64,000 nucleotides of DNA from Torymus aiolomorphi (GCA_036365515.1 CM070874.1:207942297-208006296); one strand, 5' to 3'; counted from the first letter of the stretch, positions 31,251 through 48,429 are shown. The notes: generated from the letters alone by a model not told the origin. Translations and numbers: made by a program.

Positions 31251-32740
31251 AGGTCAGCGACCGAGCGCCAGAGCCATCTAGCAGCCCAAAACACTGCAGC
31301 GACCGCCAACAGTACACAGTAGTGTACCAGGTCAGCGCAGCGGCAGATAGCTAAGTAATAGAAAGGGGGGTAGGTACTACGCCGAGCAACAGCAGGAAGC
31401 GGAGTGCTGAGCAAAGCGCCATTTTCAGCCTCCGCTCAGCAACCCACCGGCGTCCGAGCAGCGAACGCGCTCCCGAGCGCATGTCTGCGAGGAGGAAGTC
31501 CAACCTAACCTCATGACACAATTAGCAATTGCAGCCGCGGTCGGGACTGTACGCGAAGTGGAGAATCAGCGAAGGACAGATGAGTTTCACCCGTATATAC
31601 GCACAGAGAGCCACGTAAGCTGAGGCGTACACGATAACAAGCCGACGGCCAGCTTCACAGCTAGAACGGCCGCACGGTAGCATAGGCCAAGTCGTTCCTT
31701 TTATGATTCTGTTTTGTCTACATAAAGCTGCTGTACATTAATTTGTTAAATACTCTCGATTTTGAAATCATAAAAGCGTAAAGTCTTCGACAAAGTTAAA
31801 CGTTAAATTTGTTGAATCTTAAATAGTCATGGGGTAAGTTGAACATGACTAATAGTGATAAAAGTTTATTTTATTAATAAAATCGAATAATTGAACGAGT
31901 ATTAAGGTGATTTCCCGAAGGTACTCGCTAAATTTATTAGAGTGTTTAATACGATTTTCTAGTCGACTCAATTTCTCTTAGTAAAATACTGCAATCATTT
32001 ATGAAGTTTAGTCAAAAATCGGCACTCCTATTTATTGTGTACGCAGTTGCTGTTGCTAGCTGATAAATACGATATTTCTATGTATAACCTATTGACCGTT
32101 ATTTAGATAAGTCGCAGTTCAACAAGGAACCGAAGCAGCAATAGCCTCAATTATTAACTGTCAATTATTAGCGATTATATTTGTTAACTTATGGATGATT
32201 ATCCTTTACGTTACGTTTATGTAAAGCGATTTCAGCTGGCGAACTGCAGAGCGGATCAGATGGAAAGGTATCTCTAACAATTGTGGTGTACGCTTATAAT
32301 AGGAGATTTACTTTATTTTAGAATAATTGATTTTCTCCTACTCCCTTTGAGGTTATGTATAGATATTGAATCGAGGGATCGTATTCTATTTTGAAGCGCT
32401 ATAACACCACTCAATACTTAATCCATCCAGACTCTTCGCTGGTGACTTTACCACGCTATCGTTATTTGCTCTCGTTCATTTAAAATCTAGTCACGATCAA
32501 AAAGTAGATTTCTTCTTTTAATAACCGATCAGCAGGTTTTAGTTTAATTTGAAGGTTGTTTTGATTCTTATAAAACTATATGGGCTACTCTGTTTTGCTA
32601 CAGAATCTATCATTTAAAGGAAATTTTAGTATTGCTTGAAAGACAATTCAACCGGGTTCAAACTGAACGAGACAAAACGTATTAATAATTTCTCTTTAAT
32701 TAAATTTCTGTGAGTTACCGATCGATTTAAAATATCCAAA
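31250..32740. other. Non-coding leader-like stretch before the BEL/Pao gag
   Basis: GC-rich to 31690, then AT-rich. No LTR boundary or primer-binding site could be identified, so the 5' end of the BEL/Pao element is unknown. Confidence 0.35.
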
Positions 32741-34320
32741 GTGGCTCATTTAATAGGAAAGCAGCTAAATAAGTTGGTGAGAGTTTCAAACTCTTACAAC
32801 AATTTTAAGAAATTGCGTTCGGCAAGGATGACTACGGGTCGATGCAAATCCTGGCTGCAGCAGTTGGATACGGTTTGGAAAACTATTGAGAATACTCATA
32901 GTGAGATTTGTGAGGATGAGGAGGTAGATATGAGCGAGCTATATTTTAAAGATAATGTTTTGGATCAAATTGAAGAAGCATACTTGTCTAGTCGTGAATT
33001 ATATGGGGACTTTCTATTGAATTTATATACTACTCAAGCTCCTGCTTCTCAGAACAAAATTAACCCAACAGCTGAAGCCAACAATTTAAGCAAAACTAAT
33101 CTCCCTGATATACTCTTACCTAAATTTTCCGGGGATTTTGGTGAATGCATTACGTTTAAAGAAATATTTCACGAAGTGGTAGTCAAACGAACCAACCTCC
33201 TTAATATTTTGAAAATGCATAAAATACTTAGAATAATTTAAAAGGCGAAGCATCGATGTTGCTAGCTCAAGTTTCCCCGAGGGAAAACTTCGAGACGGCT
33301 TGGAAAATAGTCAAAGATTTTTATAATAATAATCGATTATTAATCTCACAGTTAATTTCTAAACTTCTCGCGATGAAGTGTATGGGTACTGATTTCTTTC
33401 AAGAAATCAGCCGTGTTCATACCAACACTAAAAATATTCTAAAGGCCTTGAAGAATTTGGGCAGCCCTGCTGAACAATGGGACCATTTCACGGACTTAAA
33501 TACTACTAGTAGGTTAACTAACGAGCTACAAGAAAAGTTGGAAGACTCCATAACCAGGTTAGAGTCACCTGAGGAAGTTCCCAGTTTAGATTCTTTGTAT
33601 AAATTTCTGTACGCCGAAAGACGCTCACTCGTGCAGCGAGAAAACACTCAGTTAGCGTCAAGCGCGAAATTCGAAATCAAGGGACAGAATACTAAGGTGA
33701 CTCAATCTAAGGATAATTTAAAGAATAAAAATGTTAAAACGGTTCATCTTTCTCAAGAAGATACGAAGAAACCTTTGTCGTGCCTTTTTTGTAAAGGAGA
33801 TCACACGGTAGTAAAGTGTCCTTTATTTTTGGAAAAGGATCCCACAGAACGAAAACAAATGGTCTCATCCAAGAGCCTTTGTTACACCTGCTTGTACAAA
33901 TATTGGGGCTCTTGTAGGTCTTCCAAGCGATGCGAATTATGCTCCCGAAAACCCCATTCCCCTACATTTCCCTACAAATCTCTAGAGCCACTCTAAACAG
34001 GAAACAGTACATGCCATTACACAAGCAGCTAATGACGGATCGGATCCCTCCTCCAACGCCAATACTTTAAACTCCGCTACACTTACAAGTTGTCATTCCG
34101 AATTTTCCAAAGGAAATGAGTCGGTTTTACTACCCTCTGTCTGGATCCAAGTACAGGCGAGAGAGGAACCTAAACAACTTCCACGCGCATTAGTCGATCA
34201 GTGTGCACAATCCTCCTTCATTTCTGAAGGTTTGTACCAGTTTTTATAACGGCAACAGGCACAATGCTCACGCATTGGTATTCGCACGAGGGGGTAATAG
34301 AGCTCATCTTTGTAAAAGTA
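32741..34320 (+). pseudogene. BEL/Pao retrotransposon Gag and protease fragment
   Basis: The first frame (32741-33241) has an N-terminal helical part, then ILLPKFSGDFGECITFKEIF, the DUF1759-type Gag signature of BEL/Pao elements. A frameshift near 33235 shifts to LKGEASMLLAQVSPRENF and FETAWKIVKDFYNNNRL (to 33996). This part ends with a zinc cluster CLFCKGDHTVVKC and further Cys pairs (CYTCL, CELC). The protease start follows near 34110-34250: VLLPSVWIQVQ and RALVDQCAQSSFIS. The usual catalytic D-S/T-G is D-Q-C here, so the protease is inactive. The element is cut at about 34320 by the satellite array. No reverse transcriptase or integrase remains. There is no ATG at the frame start (GTG), so the true start is unclear. 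Confidence 0.78.
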
Positions 34321-34329
34321 TCGTCAAAT

Positions 34330-36280
34330 TCACGATATAACCTCTGTTGAAAATATCGGTGTAGATTTTATTCTGATTTTCATATGGAATCCACATAGAA
34401 TCCATATGGAATCAACGTAGATTTCATACAGATTCCATTTAGATTCCATATGGAAATCAGTTCCAAAACGCCCAGTGGATTTCCACAGGGAATTCCACGT
34501 AGATTCCCACATGGATTTCTATTATAAACACTTGCCGAGCGAAATCCGTATGGACTTTCATAAAGATTTCCATGTAGAAATCCAAGTAAATGGTAGGTGC
34601 TCCACATGGATTTCTGTATGGATATAACTACTAATATTTGCCGAAGAAAATTCGTATGGATATTCGTGAAGATTGCCATGTAGAAATCCAGGTAAAGAGA
34701 AGGTGGTTCACATGGATTTCCTTATGGATTTTTCTTCCACATGGATTTCCGTATGAATTTTTCTACCAACGCTTGCCGAGCAAAATCCGTATGGATTTTC
34801 ATAATGATATCCATCTAGAAACCCAGGTAAAGAGTAGTTGCTCTACATGGATTTCCATATCGATTTTTCTACCAACACTTGCCGAGTAAAATCAGTATGG
34901 ATTTTCATAAAGACTTCCATATAGAAATCCAGGAAAAGAGTAGGTGGTTCACATCGATTTCCATATGGATATAGCTACTAACATTTACCGAAGAAAATCG
35001 GTATGGATTTTCATAAAGATTTCTATGTAGAAATCCAGATAGAGAGTAGGTGTTCCACCTGCATTACCATGTGGATTTTTCTACCAACGCTTTCCCAAGA
35101 AAATCTGTATGCTTTTTATAAAGATTTTCATGTAGAAATCTACGTAAAGAGTACGTGTTTTACATAGATTTCCATATGGATATAACTACTAACATTTGCC
35201 GAAGAAAATTCATATGGATATACGTGAAGATTTCCATGTTGAAATACAGGTAAAGAGTATGTGGTTCACAGAGATTTCCATATGAATTTTTCTTCCAACA
35301 CTTGCCGAGCAAAATCCGTATGGATTTACATAAAGATTTCCATGGAGAAATCTAGGTAAAGAGTAGATGTTCCACATTGATTTCCGTATGTATATAGCTA
35401 CTAACGTTTGCCGAAGAAAATTCCTATGAATATTCGTGAAGATTTCCAGGTAAAGAGTAGGTGGTTTACATAGATTTTCATATCAATTTTCCTTCCACAT
35501 GGATTTTCGTATGGATTTTTCTACCAACGCTTGCCGAGAAAAATCCGCATGGATTTTCATAAATATTTCCATGTAGAAGTCCAGGTAAAAAGTAGGTGTT
35601 CAACATGGATTTCCGTATGGATTTTTCTATCAACACTTGCTGAACAAAATCCGTATGGATTTTTATAATGATTTCCATGTAGAAATCTACGTAAAGAGTA
35701 CGTATTTTACATAGATTTCCATATGGATATAGCTACTAACATTTGCCGAAGTAAATTCGTATGGATATTCGTGATGATTTCCACGTAGAAATCCAGGTAA
35801 AGATATGTGATTCACAGAGATTTCCATATGGATTTTTCTTCCAACATTTGCCGAGCAAAATCCATATGGATTTTCATAAAGATTTCCGTGTAGAAATCTA
35901 CGTAAAGAGTACGTATTTTACATAGACTTCCATATGGATATAACTACTAACATTTGCCGATGTCAATTCGTATGGATATTCGTAAAGATTTCCATCTAGA
36001 TATCCAGGTAAAGAGTATCTGGTTCACTTATGGTTGATATAGATTTCGATATAGATTTTTCTTCCAACACTTGCTGAAAAAAATACGTATGGATTTTCAA
36101 AAAGATTTTCATGTAGAAATCCAGGTAAAGAGTAGGTGTTCCACATGGATTTCTGTGTGGATACAGCTACTAACATTTGCCGAAGAAAATTCGTATGGAA
36201 ATTCGTGAACATTACCATTTAGAAATCCAGGTAAAGAGTAGGTGGTTCACAGAGATTCCCATATGGATTTTTCTTCCAAT
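34330..36280. repeat. Satellite of ~106-bp units, about 16 copies
   Basis: The TTGCCGA box recurs about every 105-107 bases (near 34533, 34637, 34770, 34879, 34986 and so on to 36175). Each unit also has AAATCC-GTATGGATTTTCATAA, GATTTCCATGTAGAAATCCA and GGTAAAGAGTAGGTG. Two unit types tend to alternate: one with CTACTAACATTTGCCGAAG, the other with ACCAACGCTTGCCGAG. This suggests a ~212-bp dimer. The text is rich in ATCCATATGGAT-like palindromes. Confidence 0.9.
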
Positions 36281-36284
36281 CCTG

Positions 36285-36770
36285 TTAAAAATAATCAGCT
36301 AAAAGAAAGCTAAAAAACAGCTAAAAAATATAGCTATATCGACCTGAAATACAGCTGTATTTTCTTGGATATTTAGTTCTATTTTTTGTCTAAAAACTTA
36401 GTTAAATCTTTAGATGTAAATCCAAGTAAACGATTACGACCTATGAAAACCTGGAAATTTAGCTATAATTTTTAGCTGTAAATTCACCTGTTAACAACTG
36501 GAAATTTAGCTAAAATCCACCTATGAATAACTGGAAATCCAGTTATATATTTAGTGCCATGGAAATTTTCAGCTACTAATAGGTACAAATTTAGTTAATT
36601 TTTCACTTGTAAATAAACCTACAAATTTATTATTAAATGGAAATATAGGTAGATTGAAAGGTGAAAATATAGCTATATTTTTTAGCTACAAATAGAGCTA
36701 TATTTTATTCTCGATTTGACCATATTTTTTAGCTGTAAATCAATGTATTAAGATGGATTAGATTGATCAT
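36285..36770. repeat. Degenerate repeats of TTTAGCTGTAAAT-like boxes
   Basis: Variants of GGAAATTTAGCTA and TTTTTAGCTGTAAAT recur at irregular spacing of about 50-60 bases. Sharply different from the adjacent satellite. Confidence 0.5.
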
Positions 36771-37183
36771 TTCATTTTATGCTAATAATAACAAAATTTA
36801 CAGATCATATCTGTGTAACATAGGTATATTGAAAAGATATATTTATTTACATAATATTACTATTTAGAACTAAAAAGAAGTTTTCTCTTTCAAATATATT
36901 CAAATATATATTTGAGCAGTTATTTACATGCTTTAAATACTATTGGCGTACCCCAAGTAACCCATACACACTATAAGTACACTAGCGTGTTGACATGAAC
37001 GACGCCTGAGTTGAAGTTATCCAAACTGTCATTTTCATGATTTGATATACATGTATGGTTTGCAAGTGATATTAACAAGTGATACTTAATTATTATTACA
37101 TACCATTGAATTAGGAAAAAATCCACACACAGAAAAATTTATTTGTAAACATCACTGTGTTTATAAGAAAATTTTTTATTTTA
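36771..37183. other. No gene recognised
   Basis: AT-rich spacer. Confidence 0.35.
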
Positions 37184-37399
37184 TAGCGCTGGGACACAAT
37201 CGACATATAAGATATTTACTGTTTGAAACAATAATTTTTATGATTTTCGTAGCAAATTTTACTTTTTAAATCATAATTTTTATTATTTTTGTAGCAAATT
37301 TTACTATTTGAAATAGTAATTTTTATTATTTTTCAGCAGTCATACAAAGTACTATTTCAAATAGTAAAAATCTCATATGTCGAGTGGGTCCCAGCGCTA
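37184..37399. mobile_element. 216-bp MITE with ~37-bp terminal inverted repeats
   Basis: TAGCGCTGGGACACAATCGA at the left matches the complement of TCGAGTGGGTCCCAGCGCTA at the right with few mismatches. Terminal TA on both sides is compatible with a TA target duplication. The interior repeats GTAGCAAATTTTACT. Confidence 0.82.
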
Positions 37400-37962
37400 T
37401 TATAGAAAATAATATATTTTTCTCCATGTCTGTAATAAATATTATATTGTTTTAAATTTACTGCTAAGGTTCCTCTTTCACTAAAAGTTATATAACAATA
37501 ACTTGTACTTGTACTCTAGTATGAAAGAACACTGACATTTCATAACTTTACACCTCTGCCAATGTGGAGAAAGGAGAAACGATGGTGATATATATATATA
37601 TATATATATAACTTAGTACACCGCTACCTTCCAGGATACCTACAGGTTTTCTGCAATAGAAGTAGGTATAAAACGTCAAACAGTATATAAGTGACTAAAG
37701 AAATAATATCCCTCAGGGTGTTGACTAACACCACGGCGCCTGCGGTGCCCCCTTTCAGTTCCGCAGTATTTTACGTTGATTTCGGAAAAATTTTACGGAA
37801 AAAAACGTTGTGAAAGAAACCCTAAATGTCCTGAATAATACAAAAATGTCCTGTAAGGTAGCGGTAAACATATTCCTAATTCAGTACAGTCCTGAAAACA
37901 TGCAAATGTCCTGAAAGATAGCGGTAAACCAATGAAAAGTCCTGAAACATAGCGGTGAACAG

Positions 37963-37964
<2 letters not shown>
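37400..37964. other. No gene; short (TA)n and a CA-poor spacer
   Basis: A ~20-base TA run near 37590-37611 and repeated phrases such as GTCCTGAAA and AGGTAGCGGTAAAC. These phrases loosely parallel text inside the MITE at 49263-49992. Confidence 0.4.
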
Positions 37965-41515
<3,551 letters not shown>

Positions 41516-41743
41516 TGATAAAACCGCTGCCAATTCATTGGCACGTAGCTTCCTCAAACTTAATTTAGTGATTCCTTTAATTAATTTTTAATTCCAATAT
41601 TTAAAATTTAATACTTCAGAAAGACAGAAATAACAAAACTCCAACATAATTTATTCAAATTTTTATAGATTATACATTTCCACAAAATTTCACATACATA
41701 AAATATATATCACAACTGCCTATAAATTTGCAACTGATATTTA

Positions 41744-42414
41744 GAGCTCTATGTATTTGAATGTAATTTATAGCATTCGAAACATAATTAAATTACCTAT
41801 ATTTTCTAAAAAAAATTTATTTTCTAGCTATCACGGTTCTTTTGTTATTAACAGAAATGTAAAAATTTTAAAATTAAAAAAAATGAGGTTTGAAGGTTCA
41901 ACTATTACGATAGTAAAATTGTCTTATTCGCTTCAAAATTCATTGTACAGGTATATTATTGATAGTTTTCGGCAGAGTTTTTTTGGCAAAATGATTGGTT
42001 CATAATTTTCAGAGATATTATAAACTAAAATTATCTTTTTATAAATTAAATTAAATTTAATTATAAACTAAATTAAAAAATTTCTAAATTAATCCTCAAG
42101 AAATAGATTTTAAAAATGTCTAGAAAAATTTTAACCTCAAATATCTCTGAAATTTATGAACCAATCATTTTGCCAAAACAACTCATCCGAGAACTATCAA
42201 TAATATACCTCTACAATGAATTTTGAAGCGAATATGACAATTTTACTCTTGTAATAGTTGAACATATAAAACTCATATTTTTTCATTTTTCAATTTTTAC
42301 GTTTTTGTTAATAACAAAAGAACCGTGATAGCTAGAGAATTAATTTTTTCTAGAAAATATAGGTAATTTAATTCTCTTTCGAATACCACCCACCCCATTT
42401 AGATACATAGAGCC
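41744..42414. repeat. Foldback element, ~280-bp imperfect arms
   Basis: GAGCTCTATGTATTTGAATG near 41744 mirrors CATTTAGATACATAGAGC near 42396-42413. The arms share AGCTATCACGGTTCTTTTGT and AATGATTGGTTCATAA with their complements. A third, single-arm copy follows at about 42450-42600. Confidence 0.75.
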
Positions 42415-42740
42415 GTTCTCGAGAAATTACGATTTAAAAAAAAATTGAAAAAAATTTTAACCTCAAATATCTTCGAAATTTATGGATCAATCCTTTGCCC
42501 AAAGAACTCACTCGATTGGTATACAAAATCTACCCCTACAAAGAATTTCAAAGTCATTAAGCCAATTTTACTATAGTTATTGAACGACAAAAAAAATCAC
42601 TTTTTTTTATAAATGATTTTTTTTCTCAAAAAATAATGAATAAAGAACCTAAAAATCTAGTAAGTTATAGTACTTAATATCCTTTATAACCAAAAAAATA
42701 TTCATGTTAATACCTTTTTTTAATTTCGAAACATAACCAA

Positions 42741-44660
42741 CCCTAAAATAACACTTTTAAAAAAAGTAAAACTTTGGCGAGTATAAGTGTATTTGTAATC
42801 TCTCTCCCTCTCTCTCTCTCCCTATCTCTCTCACCCACCCTCTCTCTCTCCTCTCTCCTTCTCCTCTCTCTTTCTCTTCATCTCTCTCTTTCTCCCCCTC
42901 TCTCCCCCATAAGAATATCATAGTTTAAAACAAACACATGAAAGAATTGGAATCAATTAATATTTTATATAGACAAGTACATTTTTGTGACATAGAAATA
43001 TGGAATTATTTTTATAACAAAAAATCGTAAATACTACTAAAAATAAACTCATGAAACTGGAGGAATTAATTAAGTGCAGGCAAGTCAATTATTATAATAA
43101 AGAGAATTTTTAAAATAAAATTTGTTTAACATATATTTACTATAAAAATTTGTATAAAAAATAATTACATCTAACAAAAAATATTACAGAAATACTAACA
43201 TAATAACTGTAATTGAAACACAGAAAGTTAAAAAATTTTTGCGAAAACATTTTCGAAGTATAGATCATAGAAGTCACCACCCTCTAAAATAGTTTAACCA
43301 TGAGCTGTTATACATCATAAATTCATGTAAGTTTTTCTTACACAAGTCAATCTACCTATTATCTGCAAATATAAATTTTAATTAGACATCTTCTTAAACT
43401 GTTAATGTAATTTTTTAAATGTTGGGAAATTTTCTTTTAAAGACAGAAGATACTTGCCGGACGCATCGTTTTGTAGTTCAAGGTTCGTAGGACGGGAATC
43501 GCAACCTTCTATGTATTTAGTTATTGATCACGTAGTATGTAAATAATTAAAATAAAATGGTAATAACAGTTCAAGAAAATAAATATATTTCGATATTTGA
43601 TTAGAGCAAAACTGACACAAAACTTGTTCGTTATATAATAGAACAAGCATACGTAATATATAGATGTACATACGCAATATAAAAAAAAATATTATCTTAC
43701 TATAGTATTAATAATAATTCAATTTGTATAATGAATTTGTATAATGAACATATTACAATGAAATTATAATGAAATTATAATTATAGAAATTATAAAGATT
43801 GATATAAAATTTTTGTAAAATTAGTAGAAATAATTGATAGATATAATATAATTAAAAAGTTTTTATAAAATATAATATATAAATCTTATTCCAAAGAATA
43901 ATGATATAAAAATAAATATTTGATAGATTACATAAATACTACAAGACGATGCGTCCGGTAAGTATCTTCTGTCTTTAAAAGAAAATGTCCCAAAATTAAA
44001 AAAATTACATTAACAGTTTAAGAAGATGTTTAATTAAAATTCATATTTGCAGATAATAGGTAGACTGACTTGTGTAAGAAAAACTTACATGAATTTATGA
44101 TGTATAAAAGCTCATGGTTAAACCATTTTAGAGGGTGGTGACTTCTATGATCTATACTTCGAAAATTTTTCGCAAACATTTTTTAACTTTTTGTGTTTCA
44201 ATTACAGTTATTATGTTAGTATTTTTGCAATATTTTTTGTTAGACGTAATTATTTTTTATACAAATTTTTATAGTAAATATATATTAAACAAATTTTATT
44301 TTAAAAATTCTCTTTATTATAATAATTGACTTGCCTGCACTTAATTGATTCCACCAGTTTCATGAGTTTATTTTAGTAGTACTTACGATTTTTTGTTCTA
44401 AAAATAATTCCATATTTCTATGTCACAAAAATGTACTTGTCTATATAAAATAATAATTGATTCCACTTCTTTCATGTGTTTGTTTTAAACTATGATATTC
44501 TTTTGCGGGAGAGCGGGGGAGAAAGAGAGAGATGGAGAGAAAGAGAGAGGAGGAGAGAGAGAGGGAGGGAGAGAGAGATAGGGAGAGAGAGAGGGAGAGA
44601 GATTACAAATACACTTATACTGGCCAAAGTTTTACGTTTTTTAAAAGTGTTATTTTAGGG
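42741..44660. repeat. 1.9-kb inverted repeat with ~700-bp arms
   Basis: CCCTAAAATAACACTTTTAA at 42741 returns as its complement at about 44641-44660. The arms end at AAGATACTTGCCGGACGCAT (about 43448) and its mirror (about 43946). A unique AT-rich centre of about 470 bases encodes nothing. Each arm carries a CT-rich (left, 42800-42910) or GA-rich (right, 44515-44600) tract. Confidence 0.85.
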
Positions 44661-45486
44661 AGATTCCACAAGTTTCTAAGAGCTTCAATAATAATTAAAA
44701 AGTTTTATAACGGTACAGAATGATGATACCATATTTCATAGATTTAATTTTCGTGGGTACATGATGATAATTGCATCGTGTGAGGCTGCTGTATTTGTAA
44801 AAAAAAATGGAATAACACTTTCATTGTATCAAGAAATCCCTTTTGCTATATATAATAATAGTATATATACTCTTCTTTTTATAGACAAATTAATTTATTG
44901 TATAGAACCGGTAAGATAAAATTGTCAGAAGAATATAATTATTTATTATTAGAATTCCTTTTCATAGAGTATAAGTTTTTTATTCATATTTTTATATATA
45001 ACAGAAACACCTTATGCTTGCCTTATATTATACTTTCGTAGAAAGTTTTATTATAAAAATAAACATTGCTATCTTCATAATTGTAAGTAAAATAAAATAA
45101 TTTGAATTTTTTCCATATCCGTTGTAATGATTACTTTTTAACAAATGACTTATGGTAATAATTCATTCCAGTACAACTTTTCGAACCTATGATTGAAATA
45201 AAGGACTATTTGTTTCCATTTTTAAATAGTGTATTATTATATATTTACCTCAATCAGTAATGCAAACAAGTAGAGGTATTCCTCTAACTGCTATGCTTAT
45301 TAACAATTTGGATTTTACATCCCTCACTCAATTAGTTATATACCAAAAGCCATATATTGAAAATACCTTACGGATACATTATATGGTTTTAAGAATTAAC
45401 ATCTATAGCTATTATGTTAACAGCTTTGGATTTTACATCAGATATCTCCTTCAAGAATGAAAAAAACATATAGTTAGAATTAATTG
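44661..45486. other. No gene recognised
   Basis: AT-rich. The phrase AACAATTTGGATTTTACATC near 45303 has a diverged copy near 45420, perhaps a small old duplication. Confidence 0.35.
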
Positions 45487-45948
45487 CAAGTAATTTGTCA
45501 AATTTGACATTATCTCTCATAATATAAGTTAAGCGATAAGGTCCAAAACCTATTTCATTCATCGTAAAGGATTTTTAATGTTTTATTTTTGCAACATGAC
45601 CAGTCGGGTGAAGATTTTTCTTGAGACAAAGTTTATATTCTTCATATAATGGTTTATAGTTATGATTTGAAAAGTGAGAAAATATAAAAATTTATTGTGA
45701 AATGGCATTGTGGAATAACTTGTTTTTTAAAATAATTAAAATTAGAAAATTTTTTGTTTGATACTTTTCAAATCATAACTATAAACCATTTATACACAGA
45801 ATATAAACTTTGTCTTAAGAAAAGCCTTCACCCGACTGGTCATGTTGCAAACATAAAACATTGAAAATTTTTTATGAATGAAATAGGGTTTGGAGCTTCT
45901 CGCTTAGCTTACATTATGAGAGATAATGTCTTTGTGACAAATTACTTG
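45487..45948. repeat. ~460-bp foldback MITE
   Basis: CAAGTAATTTGTCAAATTTG at 45487 mirrors the right end at about 45929-45948. The arms of ~190 bases share TTTATAGTTATGATTTGAAA and GACCAGTCGGGTGAAG with their complements. Confidence 0.78.
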
Positions 45949-46398
45949 AAAATTATACTTATCTAAACTCTTGTATTGTAGTAGCCGTATAGTTGGGATA
46001 GACTCAATTTCTAAGATCTGATCTGACAGTACTTAAAAAAATAAAAACAGAACTACATCTTGATCTCTGCTTTCTCCTGTTAATGTATATTTTAAAATAC
46101 TTATCTAAAAAGTTATTGTCTCATTGATGATGCTCGTAAATAAATTCTTTTCATCAGTCCACTTTCTGAGATCTTTGATATAATTTAAATATTAATCCGT
46201 GATAGTATATACATATTGTGTATGTACATATTTCATAATAACATTGTTTTTGTTTATTAGAGATTAGAGATTCGTGAGGTTATGTCGATACGATTACGAG
46301 TGTACATATATATATATATAGAGTCCTCTAGAAAAATTTATATAGCACCACTTTCGGATACAAGTAGAACCACTGTCTAATAGTGCCTATACGTACGT
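45949..46398. other. No gene recognised
   Basis: AT-rich with a short TA run near 46305-46320. Confidence 0.35.
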
Positions 46399-46539
46399 AT
46401 GTATGGTATAGGATTAAAATACGACGACGACGAAGAAAATGAAAAATTAGATGAAATTGAGAGGGCAAATTTACTATTAAAAGTATACGAAAACGAAAGA
46501 ATCTTGGAACATGAAATTGCAGATATGGATAGTACATAA
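46399..46539 (+). CDS. Small acidic reading frame of unknown function
   Basis: ATG at 46399 opens 46 codons: a run of Asp/Glu (KYDDDDEENEKLDEIE), then a helical NLLLKVYENERILEHEIAD, and a stop at 46537-46539. The composition is more protein-like than its surroundings. There is no family match by eye, and it could be chance or the last exon of a lost gene. Confidence 0.2.
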   Translation: MYGIGLKYDDDEENEKLDEIERANLLLKVYENERILEHEIADMDST

Positions 46540-47154
<615 letters not shown>

Positions 47155-47280
47155 CACACACATCCATACGGACATTTTCTAAAAATAGTGTATTTAGATT
47201 CCAAATTTGCTAAATAACATTTCTAACACATTAGCTCATAAACTTTTTTTTTACTATCATAAAGCTTCCTCTATGAGGAA

Positions 47281-47650
47281 GCAAAAGTAAAAAGGACGTG
47301 TTATTGTGAAAATTTTAACAAATAAAAGTGCTCAGTTATTCTCATGTCTGATTTTCCCATGGTGGAAGACGTCAAAAGTTTAATCTATACGAGAATATCA
47401 AGGAAGGTTTGATTCTCAGTGATTCTCAGTTCATAAACTGATTGTGGTTTTTTTACAAGATTATGTGTGGGTAATGATAAGTTATTAATTTACGTCGTTC
47501 CAATCAATAATAATTTGAAGAAATTATATCTAACTTATATCTCATAAAAGATTATGTCAAATGAAAAAAGCAAAAAGGATGAGTTATTGTGAAAATTTCA
47601 ACAAATTAGAGTGCTCAGTTATCTTCATGTATGATTTTCCCAGGTTGGGG
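47281..47650. repeat. Detached copy of the ~285-bp array unit
   Basis: Carries TTTTCCCATGGTGGAAGACG, GATTCTCAGTGATTCTCAGT and TAACTTATATCTCATAAAAG in the same order as the 37965-41515 array, followed by a partial second unit with TTTTCCCAGGTTGGGG. The frame after the acceptor-like CAG ends early here. Confidence 0.85.
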
Positions 47651-47883
47651 ATGTCAAAATGTTTCAGAGGAGTTCTTGGTAAATATTTTTCAAGACAAGA
47701 TTCAGATAATAATTTTGATAATTAATGATTGGCTTATGGTGAGGGGTGCCAAATGTTTCAGAGTAGCCATGTGGTCTGTAAATATTACAGTAGATATAGA
47801 CCATAGCTATACTGGTTTCGTAACATGCATTCTGGAGTTTGGATTGCATGCACAACATATTCTACATTTATCTCTGTATAAGT

Positions 47884-48055
47884 GTATATACAGGCATGGT
47901 GTGGTTTGTGCACATAAGAATTATGCACATATTTATTGTGCACACTTTAGCATTGGTGTATATCTATATCTATGTGTATACTCCAATACTAAAGTGTGCA
48001 CAATAAATATGTGCATAATTCTTATGTGCACAAACCACACCATGCCTATATACAC
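47884..48055. repeat. Near-perfect palindrome, ~75-bp arms
   Basis: GGCATGGTGTGGTTTGTGCA near 47893 mirrors TGCACAAACCACACCATGCC near 48028-48047. The loop is about 20 bases. The longer reading frame here is only a by-product of this palindrome. Confidence 0.88.
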
Positions 48056-48288
48056 AGAGAAAAATTTTGTAGGAAAAATTACTATTTTCTATAGTAACCG
48101 TGGGACAGACTCAAATTTTCATGAAAATTACTATAATTTATAATAAAAATTGCTATAGTTTTATAACTTTTACTACACAAATAACAATTTTTACCATAAA
48201 TTATAGTAATTTTCATGAAAATTTGAATGTGTCCAATGGTTACTATATAAAAAATAGTAATTTTTCCGAAACAATTTTTTTTCGTGTA
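48051..48288. mobile_element. 238-bp MITE
   Basis: TACACAGAGAAAAATTTTG at the left pairs with the right end CAATTTTTTTTCGTGTA. GGAAAAATTACTAT and ATTTTCATGAAAATTACTAT are mirrored inside. It abuts the preceding palindrome. Confidence 0.75.
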
Positions 48289-48347
48289 ATAATCTAACAT
48301 ATGATGAGAGATAGTTTATAATAGTATATTATGCATCAAGGGAATAA

Positions 48348-48429
48348 AGTGGGCTGTGTGCTCCTTGCGCGAGAGTTGTCGCCTGAGCCAAGCGAGGGCG
48401 ACAAACGCGCAGGTTCGCACAACCCACTA
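48348..48429. repeat. Short GC-rich hairpin element
   Basis: AGTGGGCTGTGTGCTCC pairs with the right end CGCACAACCCACT. The tip is GTTGTCGCCTGAGCCAAGCG followed by AGGGCGACAA. Confidence 0.78.

Noticed and set aside
31071..31414. Long frames of repeating Arg-Glu or Ser-Leu
   Set aside because: They are translations of the (GA)n microsatellite on both strands.
47631..48143. A 170-codon open frame on the plus strand
   Set aside because: It is generated by the near-perfect palindrome at 47884-48055 and adjacent MITE; the composition is Cys/Tyr/His-rich random text with no motif.
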